A stretch of DNA of 44,078 nt from a virus, in the IMG/VR virus record IMGVR_UViG_3300035698_014127, positions 1-44,078 of that record; one strand, given 5' to 3'. A model generated the notes under the pieces. The model was not told where the DNA came from. It saw only the letters and a program-made list of their open reading frames with translations, and did not search any database. Of the stretch, positions 1-7,173 are shown piece by piece; positions within the stretch are counted from its first letter, which is position 1; each line of letters starts with the position of its first letter. The translations under genes and the position numbers were made by a program.

Positions 1-11
1 CCTTGGCTCAC
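1..11. repeat. Left copy of 11-bp terminal direct repeat (candidate cos end)
   Basis: The first 11 bases (CCTTGGCTCAC) are identical to the last 11 bases of the window. A filled-in 5' cohesive end of a cos phage would look like this; a circular assembly with a short overlap is the alternative. Confidence 0.55.
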
Positions 12-22
12 CGTATAAGCAA

Positions 23-133
23 TTACCCTCTGGAAGGACCCTTTTTTATACATGGTGGCCTTGGTGGTGGCCCAGGTGGAGGCGATGGCCTTTTAGTTCC
101 AGGAGGCGCTTTGGTTGATTCTTTTTTACTCAC
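23..133 (-). CDS. Proline-rich 36-residue peptide, unknown function
   Basis: A GTG-started frame overlaps the stop of the upstream HTH gene (GTGAGTAA arrangement), the kind of coupling seen throughout this genome. The peptide is basic at the start and consists mostly of Pro, Gly, Lys and Arg, with a central PPPGPPPRPP tract and one Cys. An AAGGG-like stretch lies about 9 bases upstream. No family is recognised. It could be a translated tail of the HTH operon or a chance frame; the overlap and absence of stops are the only support. Confidence 0.3.
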   Translation of the reverse strand: MSKKESTKAPPGTKRPSPPPGPPPRPPCIKKGPSRG

Positions 134-371
134 TGCCTCTATCCCTTCCAGCCAAGGTATGACGAAGTAGGCCAGCTTCCTTTAGATTCAGCACATCCCC
201 GACACTGATACCAAGGTATTGTGCCAGGATTGAGTAGGCAGGTAGGCCAGGCATGGGCTGTGCCAGCACGCGCTCAAGTTTGCCTTGGGATATGCCAATT
301 GACTTTGCTATCTCGCGCACAGGGATAACTGCTATCGATGGTCTGCCTATTTTCTTGCGTTTTTTGTCCAT
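126..371 (-). CDS. Small helix-turn-helix DNA-binding protein
   Basis: An 81-residue basic protein. Residues about 20-65 (VREIAKSIGISQGKLERVL, then AYSILAQYLGISVGDVLNL) look like an XRE-type HTH fold, as in phage repressors and regulators. I chose the start at MDKKRKK because the longer frame begins with an uncharged stretch lacking homology character. No strong Shine-Dalgarno is visible. A short GTGT-T-ACAC dyad sits just upstream and could be an operator. It is transcribed away from the large RNA region and could control the promoter at 709-737; that is inference. No lysogeny genes accompany it. Confidence 0.55.
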   Translation of the reverse strand: MDKKRKKIGRPSIAVIPVREIAKSIGISQGKLERVLAQPMPGLPAYSILAQYLGISVGDVLNLKEAGLLRHTLAGRDRGSE

Positions 372-437
372 ATATAAGGTGTAACACTTGTCCCTATAAA
401 CACAAAGAATAATAATCACTTTTCCTTGCTTTTGTGA

Positions 438-653
438 GGAAAAGTCTTAACAGCGCACCAGGTAGCAGGTGCAACATTTTTTATCGTTCTTGAACCTGCG
501 TTAAGCTATGCGATTGAGCGCGAAAGCTGGCATTTAGGAATACGGACCACAGGCAAGCTGGTAGAGGCTATCAGGCTGCGCTGCTCTATGCAAAAAAGCC
601 TGTTGGTCTTCGACGATGAAGGTTTATTGAAGCCGGGCTATCGCGTTGCGTGA
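438..653 (+). pseudogene. Open frame without start codon, possible gene remnant
   Basis: A 71-codon frame is open from just after a TGA at 435-437 to a TGA at 651-653. The predicted peptide is protein-like (for example KLVEAIRLRCSMQKSLLVF near its end), but no ATG, GTG or TTG with a ribosome site opens it. It may be the degraded 3' part of a lost gene. No family is recognised. The rest of 372-708 holds nothing else I can support. Confidence 0.2.
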
Positions 654-708
654 TGCGCGCATCTCGACGAACGAAGATACTATTTAAGCAACTATGCTCA
701 AATAAGTG

Positions 709-737
709 TTGACAGCAGATACCTGCCGTGGTATGGT
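709..737 (+). promoter_or_regulatory. Strong sigma-70-type promoter for the hairpin-rich RNA
   Basis: A perfect -35 hexamer TTGACA (709-714), a 17-bp spacer and a -10 TATGGT (732-737) give an expected transcription start near 744, about 100 nt before the first stable hairpin. It is among the best promoter matches I see in the window and points into the large structured region. Confidence 0.65.
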
Positions 738-1019
738 CATTATCAAGAGTGAGGGAATTCTGGACCTTGGCAACGTCCTTAAACTGCCTGATGCGAAGAA
801 TTACCGCTCTGCAATTTCGCAGCGCGGAACGCTTAGCAAGGGAATTGGCTGAAAATGATTATCCGCTGGATAGAAGCTTTCAGCCACAAAGAGAAGGGAA
901 GACTGCACTCTTCCCTTCTCTGGGAATTTTCCCAGAAAGAAAGAGAAGTCGCTGGAGAGTACATAAAATCTCCAGAGGCTTCAAAAATTTCATGGCCACA
1001 AGTTGGGCTTGTGGCCAAA

Positions 1020-1096
1020 CGCTGCGCTGTGGTCCGCTTGTGGGCTGCGGACTGCTGGTCAGAACCTGACCAGCAGGGCAGATTGACAGCGCAGCG
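1020..1096 (+). other. Three-way junction within the structured RNA
   Basis: An 11-bp closing stem (1020-1030 with 1086-1096) encloses two hairpins: 1032-1037 with 1047-1052 (6 bp) and 1052-1062 with 1066-1076 (11 bp, AAC loop). All pairs are Watson-Crick. This is a clearly branched RNA-type fold rather than a simple DNA palindrome. Confidence 0.6.
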
Positions 1097-1519
1097 CAAA
1101 AAAAGTGGAACAAGGCACACAGAGGCCTGGATCAATCCGAGCCTCTGTGCAGGATGTCCCTGGGCCGCGGTTGTGGTACGGACAACCGCGAGCAAGAAGG
1201 ACTTGAGAACTGCGAAATATTTCGCAAGTCTGCACAGCATTCCTGTGATCGTCACAGGGAAAGGAGAGGTGGGAATGTAGATTAGGACTGACAGACCTCT
1301 GCTCAGAGGGAACCTTGGTGAGATGACGCCAGAAACTCTGGCACCCAAGGTACAAGAAACAGGTCTGCTCTGACCTGGCGTCGGCAAGTCCAAGGAAAAA
1401 GCCTCTGCTTGGACAAAGAGAATAGCGCGGATTTTCCGCGCGTTCCCGTGCTACTGGGAACTAAAAATTATAGTGGCGGCTGGTAGTGCTTCCAGGCCAG
1501 AACCTTAGGGAAAGCACTA

Positions 1520-1572
1520 CGTCCTTTTTGGCTGCACTTTTTCAGGACGGTAAAAACTTTGAAAAAGCAGCC
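1520..1572 (+). other. H-type pseudoknot within the structured RNA
   Basis: Stem 1 pairs 1520-1525 with 1544-1549 (6 bp). Stem 2 pairs 1530-1543 with 1561-1572 (5 bp, a 2-nt bulge, then 7 bp). The 3' arm of stem 1 lies inside the loop of stem 2, so the two stems interleave as an H-type pseudoknot. Base 1520 could instead extend the preceding 1483-1491/1512-1520 stem. Confidence 0.5.
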
Positions 1573-1721
1573 ATTCCGAAGCACAGAAAGGGTGCTTCAC
1601 TTCCGCGAAAAAGGCTACTTTGGCGTAGTGCGGAAGCTGCCAAGACACAGCGTTTTGGCTCTAAAAGCCTTGTTTACCGCGCTGCCACTGCTGGTAGCGC
1701 AAACTTTAACTGGAGAGTGTT

Positions 1722-2105
1722 ATGGAGCTGTCTGGAAGCAAAAAACAAGTAGTGTGGGCGGAGAAAATACGCTCACACTGCCTGTCCGAAATAGAGGGTC
1801 TCTATCCTGAAGCGGACAGAGACCCTCTGGTCAAGAAGGGCCTCGCCTGGCTAGAAAGCCACTCTGATGCAGCATTCTGGATTGATTTTCGTGCTGATGG
1901 CGCGGATATCATTAACCGCGCAATTCTTTTCACAAATTCCGAAGGCAACACGTTGCCGTCTGGGGTAAAAATCTGTGATAGTGAGTTAAAGTCCGTCTGG
2001 ACAGCGGCGCGCATGCTGAACCGGTTGGACACCTGGACGCTGGGGCGGAAGCACAGGCGGTCAGATGCGCTTACTCTCTGCAAGGTAACGCTTGCAGAGA
2101 TCTAG
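1722..2105 (+). CDS. Conserved small phage protein of unknown function
   Basis: 127 residues, starting at ATG 1722 with GGAG at 1712-1715. The N-terminus (SGSKKQVVWAEKIR) and a following FWID segment recall a family of small uncharacterised proteins in phages and deltaproteobacteria that begin with a G-S/T-x-K-Q-x-x-W-A motif; I know of no assigned function. The body is helical and charged, with a basic, low-similarity C-terminus. The coding sequence carries strong RNA structures (1751-1760/1770-1779, a pseudoknot at 1782-1828, 1900-1905/1916-1921 and 2075-2084/2091-2100), which is unusual for an ordinary mRNA. It is probably co-transcribed with the structured RNA upstream. Confidence 0.6.
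   Translation: MELSGSKKQVVWAEKIRSHCLSEIEGLYPEADRDPLVKKGLAWLESHSDAAFWIDFRADGADIINRAILFTNSEGNTLPSGVKICDSELKSVWTAARMLNRLDTWTLGRKHRRSDALTLCKVTLAEI
1782..1828 (+). other. H-type pseudoknot inside the 1722-2105 coding region
   Basis: Stem 1 pairs 1782-1788 with 1813-1819 (7 bp). Stem 2 pairs 1793-1802 with 1819-1828 (10 bp). They interleave, sharing one G at 1819. The structure lies 60 nt after the start codon, where it could affect elongation or protect the RNA. Confidence 0.45.
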
Positions 2106-2246
2106 GAAAGAAGATGCGCTGGCAGACCAGGCACAGGCACAGGCTAAGGGAATTCTTCTGTACCTGGACAAGACCAGGACAGAGGAATTGTATTTATGGG
2201 AAAAAGGAAACAGGGACCAGGCATAACGGAATTCGTCATGCCTGGT
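2075..2246 (+). other. Three long hairpins at the 3' end of the structured region
   Basis: 2075-2084 pairs perfectly with 2091-2100 (10 bp, 6-nt loop) over the end of the small gene. 2151-2167 pairs with 2174-2189 (16 bp, one bulge, one G-U). 2216-2224 pairs with 2238-2246 (9 bp) around a smaller inner dyad. They continue the hairpin-dense pattern of 847-1704. I see no further gene in 2106-2366. Confidence 0.5.
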
Positions 2247-2331
2247 TCTCTTGGTTGCTGGAATGGGGCACAAATGACCTATTTTTCTCCAAAAATTTTT
2301 CTCGCTTCGCTCGTCTGTTGAAAAAGAACAG

Positions 2332-2360
2332 CTTTTTTGAGCCTTTCAAAAGGAAAAAAG
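2332..2360. terminator. Bidirectional terminator-like hairpin between convergent units
   Basis: CTTTTTT (2332-2338) pairs with AAAAAAG (2354-2360) around CCTTT/AAAGG (2342-2346/2349-2353). The T and A runs in the outer stem would let it stop both the rightward RNA unit and the leftward resolvase operon, which converge here. The GC-poor stem makes it a modest candidate. Confidence 0.4.
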
Positions 2361-2366
2361 AAACAT

Positions 2367-3161
2367 TTAGATTTCTGACTCATTGGAGCCTGCTGACTTT
2401 CTTGGAGGTACACACATTTTGAGGCCTTTGTTGAAAGTTGACCATTTGAGTCTGGTAATTTTAACATGGGTGTAGGAGTCCAGAACGTCCATTCTGGTTG
2501 GGTAAATTTTGCCTATTGAGAGCATGGCGACTTGAGAGTCATCGGCCCAGGCTGCGCCGTTCAGGCAGTCTAGAACGAATTTGGCAATATTGTCTGCGTC
2601 TGGTTTTTTTTCGTGCCAAATGGGTGCGGATTTTTTGAGAAATATTTCTCCTCTGCGTTTGCCGCTATGATTTTTTGGCCTTGGCATGCATGCTGTGATT
2701 ACGACTTCGAGCGGGCCAGACCATGGCATGGAGTCTGAAAGTTGTTGCCGCGCGAGGATAAGGAATTTGCCTTCTTCTGTTTCCTGTTCGTTGTACGTGA
2801 CAACGGCGTTGCCCCGTCTTGCGAATTTGGGTCTTTTTTTGCCTATTGGTTTTCCTGGAATTAGAATTTCCACGGTTGTTTGCTGGGTAAGCAGGTTTTT
2901 GGGTGCTGAATTTTCTTGGTTGTAGTTTTCCATGACAAGACCTTTATAATTTATCTGATTGTTGCTTGATGAGGTGCCAGCTTCTTGGTTCTTGCGCGGA
3001 GTCGAATCTTGTTGGTTTTGAGTATTGGTAGCCAATACTTTGGTTTGAGTGCCATAAGAACGTCTTTGCGAATCATTTGGGTTCTCCTCTTCGTATGTAG
3101 CCGCGAGGGCTTCTATCTGGTGCCTTATTCGGGAGTTCATGTGCTTACTCATGCACTGCAT
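2367..3161 (-). CDS. rusA: RusA-like Holliday junction resolvase with N-terminal extension
   Basis: RusA endonucleases cut Holliday junctions and other branched DNA as metal-dependent dimers. The C-terminal 170 residues match the family: an IPGKPIGKKRPKF start, then KKPDADNIAKFVLDCLNG and AWADDSQV, which contain the conserved Asp residues of the active site. The first ~76 residues are polar and low in complexity, unlike any RusA. An internal ATG at 2933 (MENYNQ), with AAAGG about 8 bases upstream, would give a normal-length 188-residue RusA and may be the true start; the upstream stretch is nevertheless open with no stops. Last gene of the leftward replication operon, probably resolving replication or recombination intermediates before packaging. 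Confidence 0.85.
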   Translation of the reverse strand: MQCMSKHMNSRIRHQIEALAATYEEENPNDSQRRSYGTQTKVLATNTQNQQDSTPRKNQEAGTSSSNNQINYKGLVMENYNQENSAPKNLLTQQTTVEILIPGKPIGKKRPKFARRGNAVVTYNEQETEEGKFLILARQQLSDSMPWSGPLEVVITACMPRPKNHSGKRRGEIFLKKSAPIWHEKKPDADNIAKFVLDCLNGAAWADDSQVAMLSIGKIYPTRMDVLDSYTHVKITRLKWSTFNKGLKMCVPPRKSAGSNESEI

Positions 3162-3181
3162 AGGGTTACGCGTTAAGCCGC

Positions 3182-3696
3182 TTAAGCAGGCTTGCAGGGC
3201 TTCGTGGTGCCTACTCTGAAAATTACGTCATTTATGACTTTTGGTACTTGGGATTTAGTTTGAGCGAGTTGCATAGTTCCGGTTGGATTTTTGTTGAAGG
3301 CTTCGGCGAAGTCTATTCTGGCAAAGTGTAGTTCGCGTTGAGGCCTTGCGGCCAGAATTTGCCACCCTCCTGTTGCTGCTACTGCGAAGGATACTGCCCT
3401 TGAGGGTTTGAATCCTATGCGGTTCCAGGCACCGGAACGGATATGGTCGAGTACTTCGAGCCACGCTGTTTGTGTGTGGTCTGGCGCTGCTTTCAAAATG
3501 TGTCCGATAATGTCAGCCACCAGAGGCATAAATTTGCATGTTTGTACGCAGGTGGTGATTGCGCTGTGCACTGTTGCGTCCTCGAAGTCGTTGAGGGCCG
3601 CGATGTACAGCAGTGTCGTATCTGCTGAAATCTTTCGGTTGAACATCTCCGCCATTGCCGTTATTGCGGTTGCTGTCTTTGCCTGTCCCTGTGTGG

Positions 3697-3700
<4 letters not shown>
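3182..3700 (-). CDS. Helicase-loader-like phage replication protein
   Basis: 172 residues, starting at ATG 3700 and overlapping the stop of the initiator gene by 4 bases (ATGA). An N-terminal helical part (TAITAMAEMFNRK, LLYIAALNDFED) is followed by a segment resembling K-F-x-P-x-x-A-D-I-I, then WNRIGFKPSRAV and a GGWQILA block. Phage helicase-loader or replisome proteins of lambda P / G39P type often have this layout of helical domain, P-x-x-x-D-I motif and C-terminal GW motif. Its place directly downstream of the initiator supports a loader role. The match is by pattern and context only. Confidence 0.5.
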
Positions 3701-4626
<926 letters not shown>

Positions 4627-4653
4627 TATACCTCCTTGCTTTGACGGCCAATC

Positions 4654-4696
4654 AAAATTGCGGTTCTCTGTCCTTAGGACAGTGAACCGCAATTTT
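4654..4696. terminator. 43-bp near-perfect hairpin between HTH gene and initiator
   Basis: Arms 4654-4666 and 4684-4696 are perfectly complementary (13 bp, beginning AAAATTGCGG). After one T-T mismatch, 4668-4674 pairs with 4676-4682. The outer A4/T4 ends fit a bidirectional terminator or attenuator that would lower initiator expression from the upstream HTH gene. It could also be an operator for the HTH protein. Confidence 0.5.
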
Positions 4697-4697
4697 G

Positions 4698-4895
4698 TTA
4701 TTTTGCGAACTTGTTGCTTTTCGGTACGACCCGGCAAGCCTTAAAAAAATCTTCCAAGTCTTGCCGCAGGTACCTGATAGTCTTGGCGGTTTTGTAGTAT
4801 GGAGGTCCAAGGTCCATTGACCTCCATGTTTGGATTGTGGACAGTTTCAACTTAAAAATGTCAGCAACTTCTTTTTCGGTAAAAAATTCTTCCAT
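4698..4895 (-). CDS. Excisionase/AlpA-like HTH protein
   Basis: 65 residues starting at ATG 4895 with AAAGGA upstream. It opens with FFTEKEVADIFKLKLSTIQTW, the usual MerR/AlpA-type HTH with the wing-like LGPPYYK and IRYLRQDLEDFF segments of excisionase-family proteins. No integrase is present, so a regulator of the replication operon is more likely than a true excisionase. A large hairpin follows it directly. Confidence 0.65.
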   Translation of the reverse strand: MEEFFTEKEVADIFKLKLSTIQTWRSMDLGPPYYKTAKTIRYLRQDLEDFFKACRVVPKSNKFAK

Positions 4896-4995
4896 TTGAT
4901 TTCCTTTCGTGGGTTGCCAGCGTTATCGCTACAAGCAACGGTACCGGCTTCCTTGGGAAATTCAATCTTTTTCTGAAGAGGGCGTATCTTTTCTC

Positions 4996-5024
4996 TTGAC
5001 AGGTCGAATTGCCCGTGTTAGGTT
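4996..5024 (+). promoter_or_regulatory. Candidate early rightward promoter
   Basis: Perfect -35 TTGACA (4996-5001), 17-bp spacer and a weaker -10 TAGGTT (5019-5024). It lies in the divergent gap between the leftward replication operon and the long rightward operon starting at 5190. Confidence 0.45.
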
Positions 5025-5189
5025 TTAACCACGACCTCGGGGAAATCAAGCCATCGAGGCAACTTTGGAGAAAAAAATGAAACGATAACTCCCGTCCCGG
5101 GCATGACGATAAACTGCCTGCCAGGCAGTCCCGCAGGGCATTCCGTCCGGCGGGCAGCACACATACTTTTGAATTTTAAGGAGAAAAAA
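5025..5189 (+). other. Structured leader before the 5190 gene
   Basis: The segment holds a perfect dyad at 5113-5120/5122-5129, a CCCG/CGGG pair near 5092-5102 and a CCCGC/GCGGG pair around 5131-5155. An AAGGAG ribosome site lies at 5175-5180. No gene is seen. It resembles the hairpin-rich leader style found elsewhere on the early transcripts. Confidence 0.35.
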
Positions 5190-6119
5190 ATGTCACTGTT
5201 TTTCCTGCTCGGGGCAGCTGACCCTGAGATGGCCTCAATTGAGGCCCTGCTCGCACAGTGCGGGCAGGGCTTCGCGCACGCCATGGTCAGCGGCGTGCGT
5301 GTCACGCCGCGGGCTACCTACCAGGCGGACGCGGCGACTGCCCCGTCAGGGGCACAAACCTTTTATGTAGAGTGCGCCCCCAGCACTCCGGTTGAGGGCG
5401 CAGTTGTCCTTGACCACCACCTGGCCGGGCATCCAGGCTTCGGCCGCCCTGCTGCTGACTTTTTCCCTGCCTCCAGCTTGGGGCAGGTTGTTGAGGTGCT
5501 GGCTCGCGCCGGTGCCTTGCCCGTGGCATGGCTGACGGCCACCCAGACCATGGGCACCCCCGGCCAGTCTGGGGGACTTAATCTGGCCTCTGAGGTTTTT
5601 TACAACGCAGCCACGGCAGTACAGTGGGTCGCGTCTGAGGCCGGGGAGGGCGAAGAGTATTTTTACGCCGTCCCTGGAACCTTATACGTAGTCGCGGCGG
5701 CTGACCACTGCCTCCGTGAAGCATACGCGGGTAACTGCCCCGGGGTGACGCCCGGGCAGGTTGCCGCATTCCGCGCCCAGTCCCGGGCATTATTTCTGGC
5801 GGTGCCGGCGGCGGAAGTCTACGCCATGCAGGCCACCGCGGTTTCCAAAGTCGCGGCGGCCCCAACCATAAACCTCGGTGACGTAGCTGTCGCCGACCTG
5901 CGGGGCGATATCGTTCCCGAATTGCCTGATGCGGCCTGTATGGCGCAGACGGCATGCCTTGCCGGGCCATTGGGGCCAAAGCAGAACAAATTTGGCCTCG
6001 TAGCCGGAGGCCCCGCCGAGGTCCAGGCATTTTTGGACCACGCCGGCACTGTCCTTGGCCTGACAGGACTTTACGGCGACCCTGCCCGAGGATACGCCGG
6101 AGGTTTTTTGAAGGAATAA
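5190..6119 (+). CDS. DHH-motif phosphoesterase-like protein, GC-rich
   Basis: 309 residues. I start at ATG 5190 (MSLFFLLGAADPEM) because AAGGAG lies just upstream. Around residue 75, VVLDHHLAGHPGFG followed by FFPASSLGQV resembles the Asp-His-His motif and next helix of DHH phosphoesterases, and the DPEMASIE opening may be another metal site. The C-terminal GYAGGFL is reminiscent of the Gly-rich end of DHHA1-type domains. If correct, it could hydrolyse a nucleotide or short oligonucleotide. Base composition is clearly GC-richer and more Ala-rich than the neighbours, suggesting recent transfer. First gene of the rightward operon, hence early. The activity is inference; the DHH match is short. 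Confidence 0.45.
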   Translation: MSLFFLLGAADPEMASIEALLAQCGQGFAHAMVSGVRVTPRATYQADAATAPSGAQTFYVECAPSTPVEGAVVLDHHLAGHPGFGRPAADFFPASSLGQVVEVLARAGALPVAWLTATQTMGTPGQSGGLNLASEVFYNAATAVQWVASEAGEGEEYFYAVPGTLYVVAAADHCLREAYAGNCPGVTPGQVAAFRAQSRALFLAVPAAEVYAMQATAVSKVAAAPTINLGDVAVADLRGDIVPELPDAACMAQTACLAGPLGPKQNKFGLVAGGPAEVQAFLDHAGTVLGLTGLYGDPARGYAGGFLKE

Positions 6120-6125
6120 TTCATA

Positions 6126-6155
6126 GCCCGGTCACTGCTAACGCGGTGGCCGGGC
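6126..6155 (+). other. Stable intergenic hairpin, copy A
   Basis: 13-bp stem (6126-6138 with 6143-6155; two G-U pairs) and a TAAC loop. It is followed by a second small hairpin (about 6176-6194) before the next ribosome site. The apical CACTGC/GCGGTG part recurs in the hairpin at 6646-6678. Confidence 0.65.
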
Positions 6156-6209
6156 AATTCGGATGATAATTTACAGCCTGGGAAGCTGCCAGGCACAAGG
6201 GGTGGGGAA

Positions 6210-6638
6210 ATGGGACTCACAAGAGTTCAAAAACACTATCGTGGCGATAGTGAAATAAAGGAAGCCCGCAAAAAGCAGGCCCTTGGTAAGTACTACCGAG
6301 AACCTGTCTGGAAGCGCGGACAGGTCCCTGTCTGCCCTGAAGAAGTTTCAGGGCAGGTTGACAGTGTTTTAGCAAAGGCGGACAGGGAAAGACCGCTGTC
6401 ACTGAAGGTCCACGAAGTGGCAGTTTTTAAGGGGCTTGGCAAAAGCAATAAGCGGAAAGTAACAATCCCGCTCCGAAGCACATCCCTTGGCGGCGAGGAT
6501 CTTTTTATCGCCGCTGACGCAAACATCAGCGACCTTGCCGCATGGGTGCAGGAAGTCTCCGCTGCACGGGCAAGCGGCACTGATGTCCCCCAAAGCCTCC
6601 CTGAGTTTTTTGAGGGGATGTACAGGCTTGAATATTAA
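6210..6638 (+). CDS. Hypothetical early protein in a hairpin-rich mRNA
   Basis: 142 residues starting at ATG 6210 after a GGGGTGGGGAA purine tract. The N-terminal half is basic (VQKHYRGDSEIKEARKKQ); the middle (KSNKRKVTIPLRSTSLGGED) may be a small beta domain. No family is recognised. The first 220 nt of the coding region contain perfect or near-perfect hairpins (6234-6241/6245-6252, 6302-6308/6319-6325, 6332-6341/6347-6356, 6396-6403/6416-6423), which shaped codon choice. It lies between two related intergenic hairpins. Confidence 0.55.
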   Translation: MGLTRVQKHYRGDSEIKEARKKQALGKYYREPVWKRGQVPVCPEEVSGQVDSVLAKADRERPLSLKVHEVAVFKGLGKSNKRKVTIPLRSTSLGGEDLFIAADANISDLAAWVQEVSAARASGTDVPQSLPEFFEGMYRLEY

Positions 6639-6645
6639 AAAAACC

Positions 6646-6678
6646 AGCCTGGCCACTGCATTAAGCGGTGGTCGGGCT
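6646..6678 (+). other. Stable intergenic hairpin, copy B
   Basis: 14-bp stem (6646-6659 with 6665-6678, G-U pairs included) and an ATTAA loop. Same architecture as 6126-6155, with identical apical CACTGC/GCGGTG arms and basal changes that mostly keep pairing. It lies just upstream of the CGGAGG site of the 6703 gene. Confidence 0.65.
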
Positions 6679-6702
6679 ATAGCTGTTTCACTCGGAGGCA
6701 AG

Positions 6703-6849
6703 ATGGGAAAAGAAATCACAAAAGAAGAAACCCTGCGTCACCGCGCCGATGACCGCCTTTTGGCAATTGCCTATAAAAAATACATCGCAGCGGCTGAAGC
6801 ATGGCTGGCCGCACAAAAAAGGAGAAAACAAAATGCAAAAGTTAATTAG
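6703..6849 (+). CDS. Small basic helical protein, 48 residues
   Basis: Starts at ATG 6703 with CGGAGG upstream. The peptide is almost entirely helical and charged (ITKEETLRHRADDRLLAIAY, then AAAEAWLAAQKRRKQ). It overlaps the next gene by 17 bases. No family is recognised. Confidence 0.5.
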   Translation: MGKEITKEETLRHRADDRLLAIAYKKYIAAAEAWLAAQKRRKQNAKVN

Positions 6850-7165
6850 CCACCAGTACAGGCACAGGTCGATGGTCTGCAAGGTGGCGTACCGGCAAGA
6901 CGCCTTTCTTGCCGCAGAGCAAGCCCTTGTGGACGGCGACCTGGCAGGGTGGACCGAGCCGGATTTTGACTCCGCCATTGAGTTGGCGGATGAATTTCCA
7001 GAGATCCAGGACCTCCTGCGGGTCATACAGGGAGAAGGCAGGGAAGCCGCCCACGACCTTAAGAAGCTTTATCGTGAGCTTTCTTACGATGAGGAGAACC
7101 TGCCCTCCTGCGCCCTGAAGCAAGCTGTTGAAACTCTGCTTGCTGGGTATTACGAGTATGTATGA
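6833..7165 (+). CDS. Hypothetical acidic early protein
   Basis: 110 residues from ATG 6833, with AAGGAG just upstream. After a basic start (MQKLISHQYRHRSMV) the rest is acidic and helical (DFDSAIELADEFPEIQDLLR, LKKLYRELSYDEENL). No domain is recognised. It belongs to a run of small overlapping early genes. Confidence 0.5.
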   Translation: MQKLISHQYRHRSMVCKVAYRQDAFLAAEQALVDGDLAGWTEPDFDSAIELADEFPEIQDLLRVIQGEGREAAHDLKKLYRELSYDEENLPSCALKQAVETLLAGYYEYV

Positions 7166-7173
7166 GGGGGGCC

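Larger units (their letters stand above)
744..1705 (+). ncRNA. Large structured non-coding RNA (consecutive unrelated hairpins)
   Basis: From 847 to 1704 almost every base belongs to a local inverted repeat, each with its own sequence. Perfect stems include 847-854/878-885, 890-902/909-921 (13 bp), 920-926/929-935, 952-958/969-975, 994-1002/1008-1016, 1118-1126/1141-1149, 1166-1174/1182-1190, 1211-1218/1219-1226, 1242-1248/1252-1258, 1312-1318/1345-1351 enclosing 1328-1333/1337-1342, 1360-1365/1372-1377, 1388-1394/1408-1414, 1425-1431/1435-1441, 1442-1447/1456-1461, 1483-1491/1512-1520, 1578-1584/1592-1598, 1600-1606/1630-1636 and 1679-1687/1692-1700 (one G-U). Frames in this stretch are short and overlap in all directions, so I see no gene. 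A strong promoter precedes it. Size, ornateness and phage location recall the GOLLD and ROOL classes of large phage RNAs, but I cannot assign it to either. The 3' end is unknown; the transcript may continue through the next gene to about 2360. Confidence 0.6.

Noticed and set aside
733-852. 39-codon ATG frame at the start of the structured RNA
   Set aside because: Its ATG lies inside the -10 element of the promoter at 709-737, so it would not be on that transcript, and no ribosome site is visible. The peptide is protein-like and may be a gene remnant.
728-1752. Several overlapping frames of 70-190 codons on both strands of the hairpin region
   Set aside because: They lie on both strands and in several frames, have no ribosome sites, and contain runs created by inverted repeats; none has family character.
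744-2246. CRISPR array
   Set aside because: The region is rich in hairpins, but no 25-40-nt direct repeat recurs; every stem has a different sequence. I found no array elsewhere in the window either.
4627-4737. Upstream extension of the initiator to 4737
   Set aside because: It would translate through the 43-bp hairpin and lacks a ribosome site, whereas TTG 4626 follows a perfect AAGGAGGT.
4698-4895. Excisionase of a prophage
   Set aside because: The HTH is excisionase-like, but no integrase or attachment-site structure is visible, so I call it a regulator.
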